A stretch of 19,618 bases of DNA from an uncultured bacterium. Lineage in GTDB: Bacteria > Planctomycetota > UBA1135 > GCA-002686595. The notes under the pieces are model-generated. The model did not search any database, was not told the DNA's origin, and saw only the letters and a program-made list of their open reading frames with translations. A program made the translations under genes and the position numbers. Numbering within the stretch: the first letter of the stretch is position 1; every line of letters begins with the position of its first letter. Shown piece after piece: positions 12,171 to 19,618 of the stretch. The stretch spans positions 1-19,618 of the forward strand of contig CAJXRJ010000043.1 in assembly GCA_913058555.1 (NCBI GenBank), written 5' to 3'.

Positions 12171-14978
12171 ATGATGTACATGAAGCTCCCTTCCCTTCCG
12201 CATGCGCTGGGCCTGGCCTTTGGCCTCGCTCTCACCGCCGCCGGTGCCCACGCCGCAGCTCCCACCTTGGCCCCCGTCCAGGGCGTGGTCACGGTCAGCG
12301 ACATTGAATTCCATGAGCCTGGCCCGAAGCTCGAAAGGGTCATCTGGCTGAGCACCCTGACGGGGACGTCGCTTTTGCCGCGGATCGCGATCGAAGGGGT
12401 GGACTCCGCGGTCGGCTTCCCGCCGATGAACAGCGGCATCAACTTCGGAGAGCTCTTGAGCGCTCCGGTGGCCCTTGGCATCGACGAGGTCCCCGCCGGC
12501 AATCTAGCGGGCACGTTCTTTGTCTCCGACGACGACGGCCACCGTATGGAGGCCTTTCCGTTCACGGTCCATCGGGACGATATCCGCATGGATGGTGACG
12601 CGTTCCGGCGCGCGATGGCCGGTCACTACGATGGCCTGGCGGGTACCGGATCCCCCGGTGCGCCGTGGTTCCGCAGGCGCGCCAAGGCCCATGGATCGGA
12701 TGGGACAGGGGAGAGCCGGTGGGGCTTCCTGCGGCGCTTTTCTCGGGACGACACCTTCGCGATGTTCACCGGCGGAAAGGCCCTCGCGGAGAACCTTCGC
12801 CTTGAAGACGCGATCGACGCTCGGGGGGACGGCGATGCACTCCGCGACATCAGCGGGATCGACGGCATTCGGGTGCCCGGCATGCGCTGGGACGGACTGT
12901 TGCACGAGGAGAAGCCCGCCATGGACTTCCTGGCCCGCGCGATCCCCGAGGACCAGCACGCGGTGTTTTTTCCGTCCTTCGACGCGATGGTGGAGGTGGC
13001 AGACCAGCTTTCGGACAGCGCCAAACCGTTCGTGCACCTCTTCGATGGCCGCGCGGAGCAGTCCCTTGTGCGGGATCGTTACGAGGCGCAGCTTTGCCTG
13101 AAGCTCGACGGCCTGACGCGCGCGCTTGGGGGGCAGGTGATTCGGGAGGCCGCGATGACGGGATCGGATCCTTACATGCGAACGGGGACCGATCTTGCGC
13201 TCCTCCTGCGCGGCAACCCTGACGCCATCGGGGCCTTCCTCCGCCCGCGCGTCGCGGCGGCCGCAAAGGCCAGCGGCGTCGAGGTCGTGGACGAGAAGGT
13301 CGCGGGGTGGAAGCTCTTCTACGCCCAATCCAAGGACCGCGCGCTTTCGAGCTTCGTGGCGGCGACCGATCAGATGGTGGTGGTGGCCAACTCCAGGGAG
13401 CAGCTGCGCCGGGTCCTGGAGGCGAATGACGGCACGGGCCCGCGTCTCGCCGCCACGGAGGAGTACCAGTGGTTCCGTCAGCGTTATCCATTGGGCGACG
13501 CCAGCGAGGACGCGTTCGTGGTGGTGAGCGACGCCGCCATCCGGCGCTGGGCGAGTCCCCATTGGCGCATCGCGACGGCGCGCCGGACGAAGGCCGCAGC
13601 CTTCCTTGCCGATGCAGATGCTTTCATGATCGGCAATCAGATGAACGTCGGCGTCATCGGGGATGCCCCCGGTGAACTCGGGGTGCATGGCGCTGGGCGT
13701 CTCGACCTGTCCGGGGGCATGGCCCGGGATACGGTCTACGGAACGCGCGCGTTCCTGACGCCGATCTCCGAGCTGGAAATCAAGATGGTCTCCGAGTCGG
13801 AGGTCCTGGGCTACGAGCGCTGGCGCCGCAGCTTCGAGGCTTCGTGGGGCGGCGCGTTTGATCCGATCGCCATTCGAATCGGTGCGAATGATGAAGGGCT
13901 CGACGTGGACCTGACCCTCGTCCCTCTGACCGTCCGAACGGACTATCGCGAGTTCATCGATATCGCCGGGGATGAGAACCTCGGCACGGAGGCGCCCGCG
14001 CCCCACCCCGAAGCGCTGATTTACTGGGCCTGCGCGATCGACCGCGAGGGACGGACGTTCCAACAGTTCTCGCGCATGCTTCCGGATAGCGTGCTCGGGG
14101 AGAACAACGCCATCGATTGGGTGGGCAACCACGTGGCGATCTGGCTCGATGACGACCCCGAGTACTTCGACGAGATCCGCGACGCGGACTCGATGGACTC
14201 GTTTCTCGAGGAGATGCTCGCTGGCTTCCCCGTCGGCATGCGGATTTCAGTGGACAGCCAATTCGGAGCCGCTGGGTTCCTGACCGCGGTTCGGGCCCTC
14301 GTCGAGGAGGCCATTCCCGGCATGATGAACTACGGGACCCACGGCCACGGAGGACGTCAGTACGTGAGCGTTTCCTTGGCCCAGGACATGGGTTTCGATG
14401 AGGCGCCGTCGCTCTACTACGCGCTGTTGCCCCAGGGACTCATCCTTAGCTTCTCGGACAAAGTCATCGAGCGCGCCATCGATCGAGCGGGCCTGGCGGC
14501 CAGGGAAGACCTGCCGACGGTGGATTGGAGCGACCGCGGCGTGGCGCTGCATGTGCGCGGCGAAGCGACGAAGCTTGCCGATATCGAGTGGCTCGACTTG
14601 GCGGTGAAGGATCAGCTTCGTTCGCGGTCGTGGGGCAACCTGGCCATCCTCAACGAGTGGCGGGCCCTCGGCGCAGAAGATCCCGTTGGATTCCACGAGC
14701 AGCGATGGGGCGCGCGCCTCGTTTGCCCCGGCGCGGGCGAGTACGTGTGGAACGAGGAGCACCAGACCATGGAGTCCACTGCCTTCGGCCATCCCGCTGC
14801 GCCCAAGGACGGGCCAGCGCTGCCGCCCGCGCTCGGGGAGCTTTCGCTGGCACAGTTTGGGCTCGTGTTTGAGTCCTTTGCCGCGGCTCCGCTCGAGCAG
14901 CGGCAGGGACAGAATGTTGCCGGGCGCGTGGATGAAGTGCTCGGGCTGCGGGCGAAGATCCAGCTCCGGCGGCGCTAG
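12171..14978 (+). CDS. Large secreted protein of unknown function (935 residues)
   Basis: I do not recognise a named family with confidence. The start at 12171 has a good ribosome site (AAAGGGA, 7 nt upstream) and leads into a signal peptide (MKLPSLPHALGLAFGLALTA, cleavage near AHA at about residue 28). The body is acidic, with no membrane helices or obvious catalytic motif. Internal stretches such as DQHAVFFPSFDAMVEVADQL, DLALLLRGNPDAIGAFL and MVVVANSREQLRRVLEA loosely recall proteins of the DUF3352 type, in which similar alpha/beta units recur. DAFVVVSDAAIRRW and RIATARRTKAAAF look like a conserved block. The gene begins 88 bp after the dipeptidase stop; that gap holds only its ribosome site and a loose inverted repeat. 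It ends before a strong bidirectional hairpin. Probably periplasmic or surface-associated. Confidence 0.8.
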   Translation: MMYMKLPSLPHALGLAFGLALTAAGAHAAAPTLAPVQGVVTVSDIEFHEPGPKLERVIWLSTLTGTSLLPRIAIEGVDSAVGFPPMNSGINFGELLSAPVALGIDEVPAGNLAGTFFVSDDDGHRMEAFPFTVHRDDIRMDGDAFRRAMAGHYDGLAGTGSPGAPWFRRRAKAHGSDGTGESRWGFLRRFSRDDTFAMFTGGKALAENLRLEDAIDARGDGDALRDISGIDGIRVPGMRWDGLLHEEKPAMDFLARAIPEDQHAVFFPSFDAMVEVADQLSDSAKPFVHLFDGRAEQSLVRDRYEAQLCLKLDGLTRALGGQVIREAAMTGSDPYMRTGTDLALLLRGNPDAIGAFLRPRVAAAAKASGVEVVDEKVAGWKLFYAQSKDRALSSFVAATDQMVVVANSREQLRRVLEANDGTGPRLAATEEYQWFRQRYPLGDASEDAFVVVSDAAIRRWASPHWRIATARRTKAAAFLADADAFMIGNQMNVGVIGDAPGELGVHGAGRLDLSGGMARDTVYGTRAFLTPISELEIKMVSESEVLGYERWRRSFEASWGGAFDPIAIRIGANDEGLDVDLTLVPLTVRTDYREFIDIAGDENLGTEAPAPHPEALIYWACAIDREGRTFQQFSRMLPDSVLGENNAIDWVGNHVAIWLDDDPEYFDEIRDADSMDSFLEEMLAGFPVGMRISVDSQFGAAGFLTAVRALVEEAIPGMMNYGTHGHGGRQYVSVSLAQDMGFDEAPSLYYALLPQGLILSFSDKVIERAIDRAGLAAREDLPTVDWSDRGVALHVRGEATKLADIEWLDLAVKDQLRSRSWGNLAILNEWRALGAEDPVGFHEQRWGARLVCPGAGEYVWNEEHQTMESTAFGHPAAPKDGPALPPALGELSLAQFGLVFESFAAAPLEQRQGQNVAGRVDEVLGLRAKIQLRRR

Positions 14979-15025
14979 GTCAGTGGGAGGCGGGTTCGCT
15001 CGCCAGCGTGACTCCAAAGGGAAAC

Positions 15026-15064
15026 GGCGCGGGCCCCGGCATCCAAGATGCTGGGGCCCGCGCC
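15026..15064. terminator. Strong bidirectional hairpin terminator
   Basis: Two 18-nt arms pair with a single G-T wobble around a 3-nt loop: GGCGCGGGCCCCGGCATC, then caa, then GATGCTGGGGCCCGCGCC. The hairpin lies in the 121-bp gap between two convergent genes, the 935-residue secreted protein (plus) and the EF-hand protein (minus). On the plus strand it is followed by ATTTCGG, and on the minus strand by CGTTTCCCTTT, so both sides have short pyrimidine or T stretches. Position and stability fit shared termination of both transcripts. Confidence 0.75.
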
Positions 15065-15099
15065 ATTTCGGTCTGTGATCACACGGGTTGGTGCGGGGA

Positions 15100-15744
15100 T
15101 CAGCGGCGACGCTGGCCGTTGCGACCACGGGCGTCCCGCCCGCGGCGACCGCGGCGGCTGTTGTCCTGACGGCGGCTGCGGGGACCTTCGCGGCGGGCGC
15201 GGGAATCCTGGCGACGAGCCTGGGGACCTTGGCGGCGTCCGCGGGGCCCGTCACCGCGCTGGGCCTCGCCACGGCGCTGGGTCTCGCCGCGGCGTTGGCC
15301 CTTCTGCTGGCCGCGGGCGTCACCGCGGCGACGGGTGTCTGCGCCGCGCCGTGCGCTCGGTCGGCGGCCTTTGCCATTCTGGGGTCGGCGGCCTTGCTCG
15401 CCGCGCTTTTGTCCCGCGCGCTCCCGCGGGCCCTTCTCGCCGCGGACTTCTCCGCGCTTGCCCTGTCCCTTCTTTGCCGTGTCCTTACGGCCCTCCGCGT
15501 CCTGGGGCTTCCGGTCCTTCTTGGCGTCGCCGCGCTTCGCACCATCACGTTGTGCTTTGCGGGCCTCGCCGGCGGCCTTGCGCTCGGCCCCGTCCAGTCG
15601 CCCATCGCCGTCCTTGTCGAACTGCTGCATGCGTTCGGGTAGGGCACGCTTCTTCTGGGGGCCGTCGTCCTTGCTCTTCTGGGCAAGGGCGGAGGAGGAG
15701 AGGCCGATGGCGAGGCCGAGGGCGAGAATGCTGTGTCGAATCAT
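15100..15744 (-). CDS. Secreted EF-hand protein with an arginine/glycine-rich tail
   Basis: This 214-residue protein starts at MIRHSILALGLAIGLSSSAL, a signal peptide with likely cleavage after ALA (residue 21). One canonical EF-hand calcium loop follows (DKDGDGRLDGAE, residues 43-54). From about residue 58 to the end the sequence is low-complexity and very basic, made of Arg, Lys, Gly, Gln, Glu and Asp in short repeats such as RRGETQRRGEAQRG and ending NGQRRR. The tail is predicted to be disordered and could bind polyanions (exopolysaccharide, nucleic acid, phosphate-rich surfaces); that is inference. The reverse strand carries a deceptive 184-codon open frame rich in Ala/Leu, which I treat as an artefact of GC-rich repeats. 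The signal peptide and EF-hand support the minus strand. No clear Shine-Dalgarno sequence is seen. Confidence 0.75.
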   Translation of the reverse strand: MIRHSILALGLAIGLSSSALAQKSKDDGPQKKRALPERMQQFDKDGDGRLDGAERKAAGEARKAQRDGAKRGDAKKDRKPQDAEGRKDTAKKGQGKRGEVRGEKGPRERAGQKRGEQGRRPQNGKGRRPSARRGADTRRRGDARGQQKGQRRGETQRRGEAQRGDGPRGRRQGPQARRQDSRARREGPRSRRQDNSRRGRRGRDARGRNGQRRR

Positions 15745-15989
15745 CTTGGAGTCTGTTGTCTGAGTGGAATGTCGTGCGGCGGGGCGCGGCCGATTCGCCC
15801 TTCGACAACCGGAACCCAGGTGGCGGCCCAAGGTCTCGCTCACTTCGTCAACGGGGCCCCCGGAGTTGGGAGTGGCCCAGGTTCGTGGCGCGGAGGTGGA
15901 CCCTTCCACATTGCAGGGACCCATTCCATAAGCTGCCGGGAGTGCCCCGTCCGCAGGCCCCGCGGGGCCGCCGCCTGCCCTCCGACGTT
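15745..15989. promoter_or_regulatory. Divergent spacer between the EF-hand and deacetylase-like genes
   Basis: This 245-bp spacer separates divergent starts at 15744 and 15990 and should contain both promoters. The only structure I see is a 14-bp GC palindrome, GGCCCCGCGGGGCC (15956-15969), 20 bp upstream of the plus-strand ATG. It could be an operator or simply a product of very high GC content. No credible small gene or -35/-10 pair was found; in-frame extensions of the neighbouring genes through here look like random GC-rich sequence. Confidence 0.3.
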
Positions 15990-16892
15990 ATGCGTGTCTA
16001 CTTTTGCGATCACTTCGAGGTGGTGCTGCCCCCGAAGCATCGATTCCCGATGCACAAGTACGGGCTCCTGCGCGAGCGCCTTCTCGCTGAGGGGCTCGTG
16101 GGGGAGGCGGATTTGATCCCGGCCGAGGCGGCTCCACTCGAGGACATTCACGCGGTCCATGACGCCGGCTACGTCCAGGGCTTCCTGAGCGGAGAGCTCG
16201 ATCGGAAGGTCATCCAGCGCATCGGATTCCCTTGGTCGGAGGCGATGGTGATGCGGTCGCTGGGCAGCGTCGGCAGCACGCTTGGGGCCGTGGAGGCGGC
16301 CCTGGAGGACGGGATTTCAGGGAGCCTGGCGGGCGGGACCCATCACGCGTACCGGGACTTTGGCTCGGGCTACTGCGTATTCAACGACCTGGCCGTCGCC
16401 GCGCGCCGGCTCCTGGACCGCGGCGCCGTGGCGCGGGTGCTGGTCTTCGACGTGGACGTGCACCAGGGCGACGGCACCGCGTCGATCTTCCAGGACGACG
16501 AGCGGGTCTTCACGTGCTCGATCCACGGGGAGAGGAACTTCCCGTCCCGCAAGATGACCAGCGACCTCGATGTGGCGCTGCCCGATGGGACCGGGGACGA
16601 CGAGTACCTGGCGCAGCTCGATCGTGCGCTGGATGAATCGATGGAAAGGGCCCGGCCGGACATCGTGCTCTACCAGGGGGGCGTCGACGTGCTCGCGGAC
16701 GATCACCTGGGGCGGCTCGGGCTCTCTGCGGCCGGCGTCTTTGAGCGCGACCGGCGGGCGATCGGCCGGTTTCGAAGCGCGGGTCTACCCGTCGCGTTGA
16801 CGCTCGGGGGAGGCTACGCGCAGCCCATCGGTGCGTCGGTGGACGCGTATGTGGGCACGTACCGGGCGGCACTGCAAAGCGCGGAATCCTAG
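15990..16892 (+). CDS. Histone-deacetylase-family zinc amidohydrolase
   Basis: This 300-residue protein has the full HDAC/AcuC/acetylpolyamine amidohydrolase fold signatures. N-terminal HRFPMHKYGLLRERL (17-31) is typical. The His-His dyad lies in GGTHHAYRDFGSGYCVFND (115-133; His118, His119). Zinc ligands are Asp156 and His158 in VFDVDVHQGDGT and Asp233 in YQGGVDVLADDHLG. The catalytic tyrosine is Tyr276 in LGGGY. Length is normal for the compact bacterial branch. The ATG at 15990 begins exactly at the family N-terminus (MRVYFCDHFEVVLP). It should deacetylate a lysine side chain, a polyamine or another small acetylated amine; substrate cannot be read from sequence. It is transcribed alone, and its stop overlaps the convergent neighbour by 4 bp. 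Confidence 0.93.
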   Translation: MRVYFCDHFEVVLPPKHRFPMHKYGLLRERLLAEGLVGEADLIPAEAAPLEDIHAVHDAGYVQGFLSGELDRKVIQRIGFPWSEAMVMRSLGSVGSTLGAVEAALEDGISGSLAGGTHHAYRDFGSGYCVFNDLAVAARRLLDRGAVARVLVFDVDVHQGDGTASIFQDDERVFTCSIHGERNFPSRKMTSDLDVALPDGTGDDEYLAQLDRALDESMERARPDIVLYQGGVDVLADDHLGRLGLSAAGVFERDRRAIGRFRSAGLPVALTLGGGYAQPIGASVDAYVGTYRAALQSAES

Positions 16893-18568
16893 CGCTTGAA
16901 CTTGAACTGCTGGAGGCCCGGGGAGACTCCCTCCACGACCATGGCGGATTCTCCACGGTAGAACACCTCGATCCGGTCGACTTGTTTCGCGTCACCCAGG
17001 CCAACGTGCAGAACCGGGGACGAGGCGGCGCAGTAGCTGTCGGTCGTTCGGACTTCCCGGCGCACGGTGCGATCCCCGATCGTGATCAGGACCCAGGCGC
17101 CGATAGCGGGGGACCCGCTGTCGTGGCGGATGTCGATCGCAGTGGATCGGGCTCCGCGGTCGGCGCTCAGGTTGCGCATCAGATGGGCGCGGCCATCGCG
17201 GTTATGGATGAGGATGTCCTCGTCGCCGTCGCCGTCGATGTCGCCGAAGGCCGCCGCGCGGGAGGTGGCCGAGACGGGGGTGGCCAGGCCCGCGCGGGGC
17301 GTGACTTCTTCGAAGCGGCCGTTCGGTAGTCCACGCATGAGCACGTTCTCCTCTGCGAACGGGTCGCCAGCCATGGTCCGAGCGGGCTCGGTCACGCGGC
17401 CGTTGGCGTGGTAGAGATCAAAGAGCCCATCGAGATTGAGGTCGCGCAGGGCCACACCGAATCGCGTGCGGCGCCGCGACACGACGGCGAGGCCCATGGC
17501 GGGGGTTCGATCCACGAACTGGCCCTTGTCATTGCGGTAGAACGAGTCGTCCTCGCCGGTCAGGTTGACCACGAGGAGGTCCTCGTCGCCGTCTGCATCC
17601 ACGTCCGCGGCGGCGACGCCCATGCCGGCCTTCGCGCGGCCCTGAGTATCCACCGCGCAGCCTGCGCCCAGGGCGGTGTCGGCCCAGCGCCCGGTGGGGG
17701 AGGGGTCCCAGAACTGGTTCGGCGTGCCGTCGTTCGCGACAAAGATCTCAGGCATCCCATCGAGGTCGAAGTCCGCGCACACAACCCCGAGGCCGTTCCC
17801 GAAGGCCGCGTCCAGACCCGCGGACTTCGAGACGTCGAGGAAGGTGCCGTCCCCTTGGTTCTGGAAGATCTGGTCCTTGGCGGGGCGCCCATAGGACTTC
17901 GGGCTGCAGTAGGTGCGGGTGTTGCGCGGCGAGGCGCACACTTTTTCCCCGTCGGGCGACCACTCGATGTAGTTGGTCACAAAGAGGTCGAGGTCGCCGT
18001 CGGCGTCGTAATCCACGAACGCTGAGCTTGCGCTCCAGGCCGTGGAGCCTGTACCGCTCGCTTCCGTCACGTCCGTGAAATGCCCCTTCCCGTCGTTGTT
18101 CAGGAGCGTGTTGCGCTCGAGGTTGGAGATGTAGAGATCGACGTCGCCATCCCCGTCGTAATCCCCTGACGATACGCCCATCCCGTAGCCGCGGTCGTCG
18201 GCGCCGCTTCCGTCGGTGGCGTCCTCAAACGTCCCGTCCCCGCGGCCAAGGAATAGCCGGTTGCCGGGCCGTTCGCTGGGGGCGCTGCGCACGGCGCCAC
18301 CTTGCACCAGGTAGGCATCGAGGTCGCCATCGCCGTCGGCGTCGAAGAGCGCCGCGCCGGTGGTCATGATCTCGGGCATGAGGAACTCGCCAGCCGCCCC
18401 CGATTCGTGTACGAAGTCGATGCCGCACTCCGCGCCGACTTCTTCGAACCACGGTGCCTTCAAGCTCGTCCCGTCCGCGGCGGCTCCGCCGCCTGGCGGC
18501 GTGTCTCCTCCGCAGGCGGCCAATGGGGCGATGAGGGCGAGGGCCCGCGTGAACTGAGATCGGTTCAT
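16889..18568 (-). CDS. FG-GAP/VCBS-repeat lipoprotein with ASPIC/UnbV domain (CRTAC1-like)
   Basis: This 559-residue lipoprotein has a signal ending in the lipobox PLAAC (Cys19). Seven calcium-binding loops of the FG-GAP/VCBS type follow: DADGDGDLD, DYDGDGDVD, DYDADGDLD, DFDLDGMPE, DVDADGDED, DLNLDGLFD and DIDGDGDED. The count fits a seven-bladed beta-propeller. The C-terminal 70 residues match the ASPIC/UnbV domain (IGAWVLITIGDRTVRREV, then LHVGLGDAKQVDRIEVFYRG). Such proteins are common in Planctomycetota and related groups, but their function is poorly known; binding to surface carbohydrate or protein is usually supposed. It follows the TPR gene after a 2-bp gap, so the two are surely co-transcribed. 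Its stop shares a CTAG with the stop of the convergent deacetylase-like gene. Confidence 0.92.
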   Translation of the reverse strand: MNRSQFTRALALIAPLAACGGDTPPGGGAAADGTSLKAPWFEEVGAECGIDFVHESGAAGEFLMPEIMTTGAALFDADGDGDLDAYLVQGGAVRSAPSERPGNRLFLGRGDGTFEDATDGSGADDRGYGMGVSSGDYDGDGDVDLYISNLERNTLLNNDGKGHFTDVTEASGTGSTAWSASSAFVDYDADGDLDLFVTNYIEWSPDGEKVCASPRNTRTYCSPKSYGRPAKDQIFQNQGDGTFLDVSKSAGLDAAFGNGLGVVCADFDLDGMPEIFVANDGTPNQFWDPSPTGRWADTALGAGCAVDTQGRAKAGMGVAAADVDADGDEDLLVVNLTGEDDSFYRNDKGQFVDRTPAMGLAVVSRRRTRFGVALRDLNLDGLFDLYHANGRVTEPARTMAGDPFAEENVLMRGLPNGRFEEVTPRAGLATPVSATSRAAAFGDIDGDGDEDILIHNRDGRAHLMRNLSADRGARSTAIDIRHDSGSPAIGAWVLITIGDRTVRREVRTTDSYCAASSPVLHVGLGDAKQVDRIEVFYRGESAMVVEGVSPGLQQFKFKR

Positions 18569-18570
18569 TC

Positions 18571-19569
18571 TTAGCGATCTCCCGACTTGGTGAGCGCCGC
18601 CTTGGCCTTGTCGCCGTGGACCTCCACGGCGCGCTGGTAAGTTCGATCGATTTCGCTCTGACTGACGCCCGCCATGAACTGGGCCTGGAGAGTGGTCTGG
18701 AAGAAGAGCAGCGAGGGCACCACGTCCGTGCGCGTGATGGCCGACGTCAAGATCGCAGCGGCTTCTTTCGCCCGCTCACGGCGGAGCAGCATGCGCGCTT
18801 CGAACATCTGGGGCCGGAGGTCTTTCGGGGCGTTCTCCGCGGCCTTCTTGTAGGAACGCCGCGCTTCACCCACGCGCCCGAGGTCATTCAGGATCTCGCC
18901 GCGAATGAGGAACGCCGTGGGGCGTTCGGGCCAGCGCGCGATGATCGCATCCGCCCTCGAGAGGGCCTCTTCCCGGGCCCCTGCACGGCGGATCGCCGAG
19001 ACCTGTCCCACCAAAAGCTCGTAGTTCCCGGGGAACCGGAGCGTGGCCTTCTCGAAGTGACGCGCAGAGTCCTCGTGGCGCCCAAGGGCCAACAGGACGG
19101 TGCCTCGACGTAGGAGCGCGTTGGTATCGTCGGGGCGCCGGCTCAGGACCTCGTCATAGGCAGCGAGCGCGGCCGCAAACTCGCGCTTCGATTCGTGCTC
19201 CTTGGCCTTGGCCATGAGATTTGCGTCCCGATTCCTGCGCCGTTGGATCGATTCGCTCCAGGGGTCGCGGTAGGACGGGCTTGAGCCTTGACCAGCTTGG
19301 AGGTGGGGGGCGGCCTCGTCGTCCTGGCCGGCGCGACGAAGGGCTTCCCCGAGGATCAGCCTTACGTAGGGGTCATCTTCTGCGAGCCGGAAGGCGGTCC
19401 GGGCGTGGCGGAGAGCGCCATCGATGTCGTCGTCCAGCAGAGCCGTCCGCGCGAGTCCAATCGACGCGTCGGGGGCTCCGGCGAGTCTCGTGCCCGCCTC
19501 CTCGAACGCGCTGCGGGCCTCCTGCGAGCGGCCGAGGTCGAGGAGCCAAGTGCCCTTCCGGCGCCACGC
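18571..19569 (-). CDS. Tetratricopeptide-repeat protein (5' truncated at contig end)
   Basis: The C-terminal 332 residues of a TPR protein are present; the N-terminus is missing because genomic sequence stops at 19569. Helical repeat units of about 34 residues are visible one after another, for example EFAAALAAYDEVLSRRPDD, ALGRHEDSARHFEKATLRFP, AGAREEALSRADAIIARWPE and LGRVGEARRSYKKAAENAP. No enzymatic domain remains. It is the upstream partner of the FG-GAP/ASPIC-UnbV lipoprotein, 2 bp apart. TPR plus CRTAC1-like pairs recur in Planctomycetota and Acidobacteriota, which suggests a scaffold or partner role, though no function is established. The open frame appears to continue into 19570-19584 with an apparent start MYKRQ, but those codons come from adapter sequence and must be removed. 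Confidence 0.85.
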   Translation of the reverse strand, partial: AWRRKGTWLLDLGRSQEARSAFEEAGTRLAGAPDASIGLARTALLDDDIDGALRHARTAFRLAEDDPYVRLILGEALRRAGQDDEAAPHLQAGQGSSPSYRDPWSESIQRRRNRDANLMAKAKEHESKREFAAALAAYDEVLSRRPDDTNALLRRGTVLLALGRHEDSARHFEKATLRFPGNYELLVGQVSAIRRAGAREEALSRADAIIARWPERPTAFLIRGEILNDLGRVGEARRSYKKAAENAPKDLRPQMFEARMLLRRERAKEAAAILTSAITRTDVVPSLLFFQTTLQAQFMAGVSQSEIDRTYQRAVEVHGDKAKAALTKSGDR

Positions 19570-19618
19570 CTGTCTCTTATACACATCTGACGCTGCCGAC
19601 GATATGCAGTGTGTAGAT
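19570..19618. other. Nextera sequencing-adapter contamination
   Basis: The last 49 bases are artificial. CTGTCTCTTATACACATCT (19570-19588) is the Nextera transposase mosaic-end complement. GACGCTGCCGACGA (19589-19602) is the read-2-side adapter complement. TATGCAGT (19603-19610) is the reverse complement of i5 index ACTGCATA (the S506/N506 index, as I recall it). GTGTAGAT (19611-19618) starts the P5 flank. Translations across it give the well-known false peptides ending SYTHLTLPTI and MCIRDR. Confidence 0.98.

Noticed and set aside
12504..14132. Long minus-strand frame (542 codons) opposite the large secreted protein
   Set aside because: His/Arg/Val-rich composition with no motif, and the plus strand has a ribosome site and signal peptide.
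15088..15642. Plus-strand 184-codon frame rich in Ala/Leu that resembles a membrane protein
   Set aside because: It is antisense to the Arg/Gly-rich tail of the EF-hand protein; complement of Arg/Gly/Gln codons yields Ala/Leu/Pro. The minus strand has a signal peptide and an EF-hand loop.

Overview
The window is a GC-rich bacterial contig end with 15 protein-coding genes: 13 complete, one cut by the left edge and one cut at the right end by a sequencing adapter. Secreted proteins with carboxypeptidase-regulatory-like modules, an FG-GAP/ASPIC-UnbV lipoprotein beside a TPR protein, outer-membrane and periplasmic respiratory proteins, and several starts without a clear Shine-Dalgarno sequence suggest a Gram-negative bacterium. 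Planctomycetota is my best guess. Acidobacteriota, Myxococcota and Verrucomicrobiota are not excluded, because there is no rRNA or marker gene here.

The core (about 1.9-10.7 kb) is a divergent periplasmic nitrate reductase (Nap) locus. Rightward from 6380 run napD (maturation chaperone), napA (Mo-bisMGD/[4Fe-4S] catalytic subunit), a membrane-anchored tetraheme protein that looks like a tandem duplication of NapB, a short NapF-like ferredoxin, and an unrecognised 115-residue protein. Four of these are coupled by 4-11 nt overlaps. Leftward from 6171 run an anchored tetraheme cytochrome c, a Tat-exported ferredoxin with four [4Fe-4S] clusters, an NrfD-family membrane protein and an alginate-export-type porin. 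No NapC, NapG or NapH is present. The simplest reading is that the leftward NrfD/ferredoxin/cytochrome module oxidises menaquinol and feeds the duplicated NapB and NapA, with the porin admitting substrate. The 208-bp divergent spacer holds two perfect inverted repeats and three copies of one 7-mer.

The left end (1-1820, minus strand) is a secreted protein with repeated carboxypeptidase-regulatory-like modules, truncated by the window edge. To the right of nap are a peptidase M19 (membrane dipeptidase) gene preceded by a 16-bp perfect palindrome, a 935-residue secreted protein I do not recognise, a strong bidirectional hairpin terminator, a secreted EF-hand protein with an arginine-rich tail (minus), a histone-deacetylase-family hydrolase (plus), and a minus-strand pair made of a TPR protein and an FG-GAP/ASPIC-UnbV lipoprotein.

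The last 49 bases (19570-19618) are not genomic. They are Nextera transposase adapter read-through with a recognisable i5 index, so the true contig ends at 19569 inside the TPR gene. I saw no tRNA, rRNA, CRISPR array, insertion sequence or prophage.
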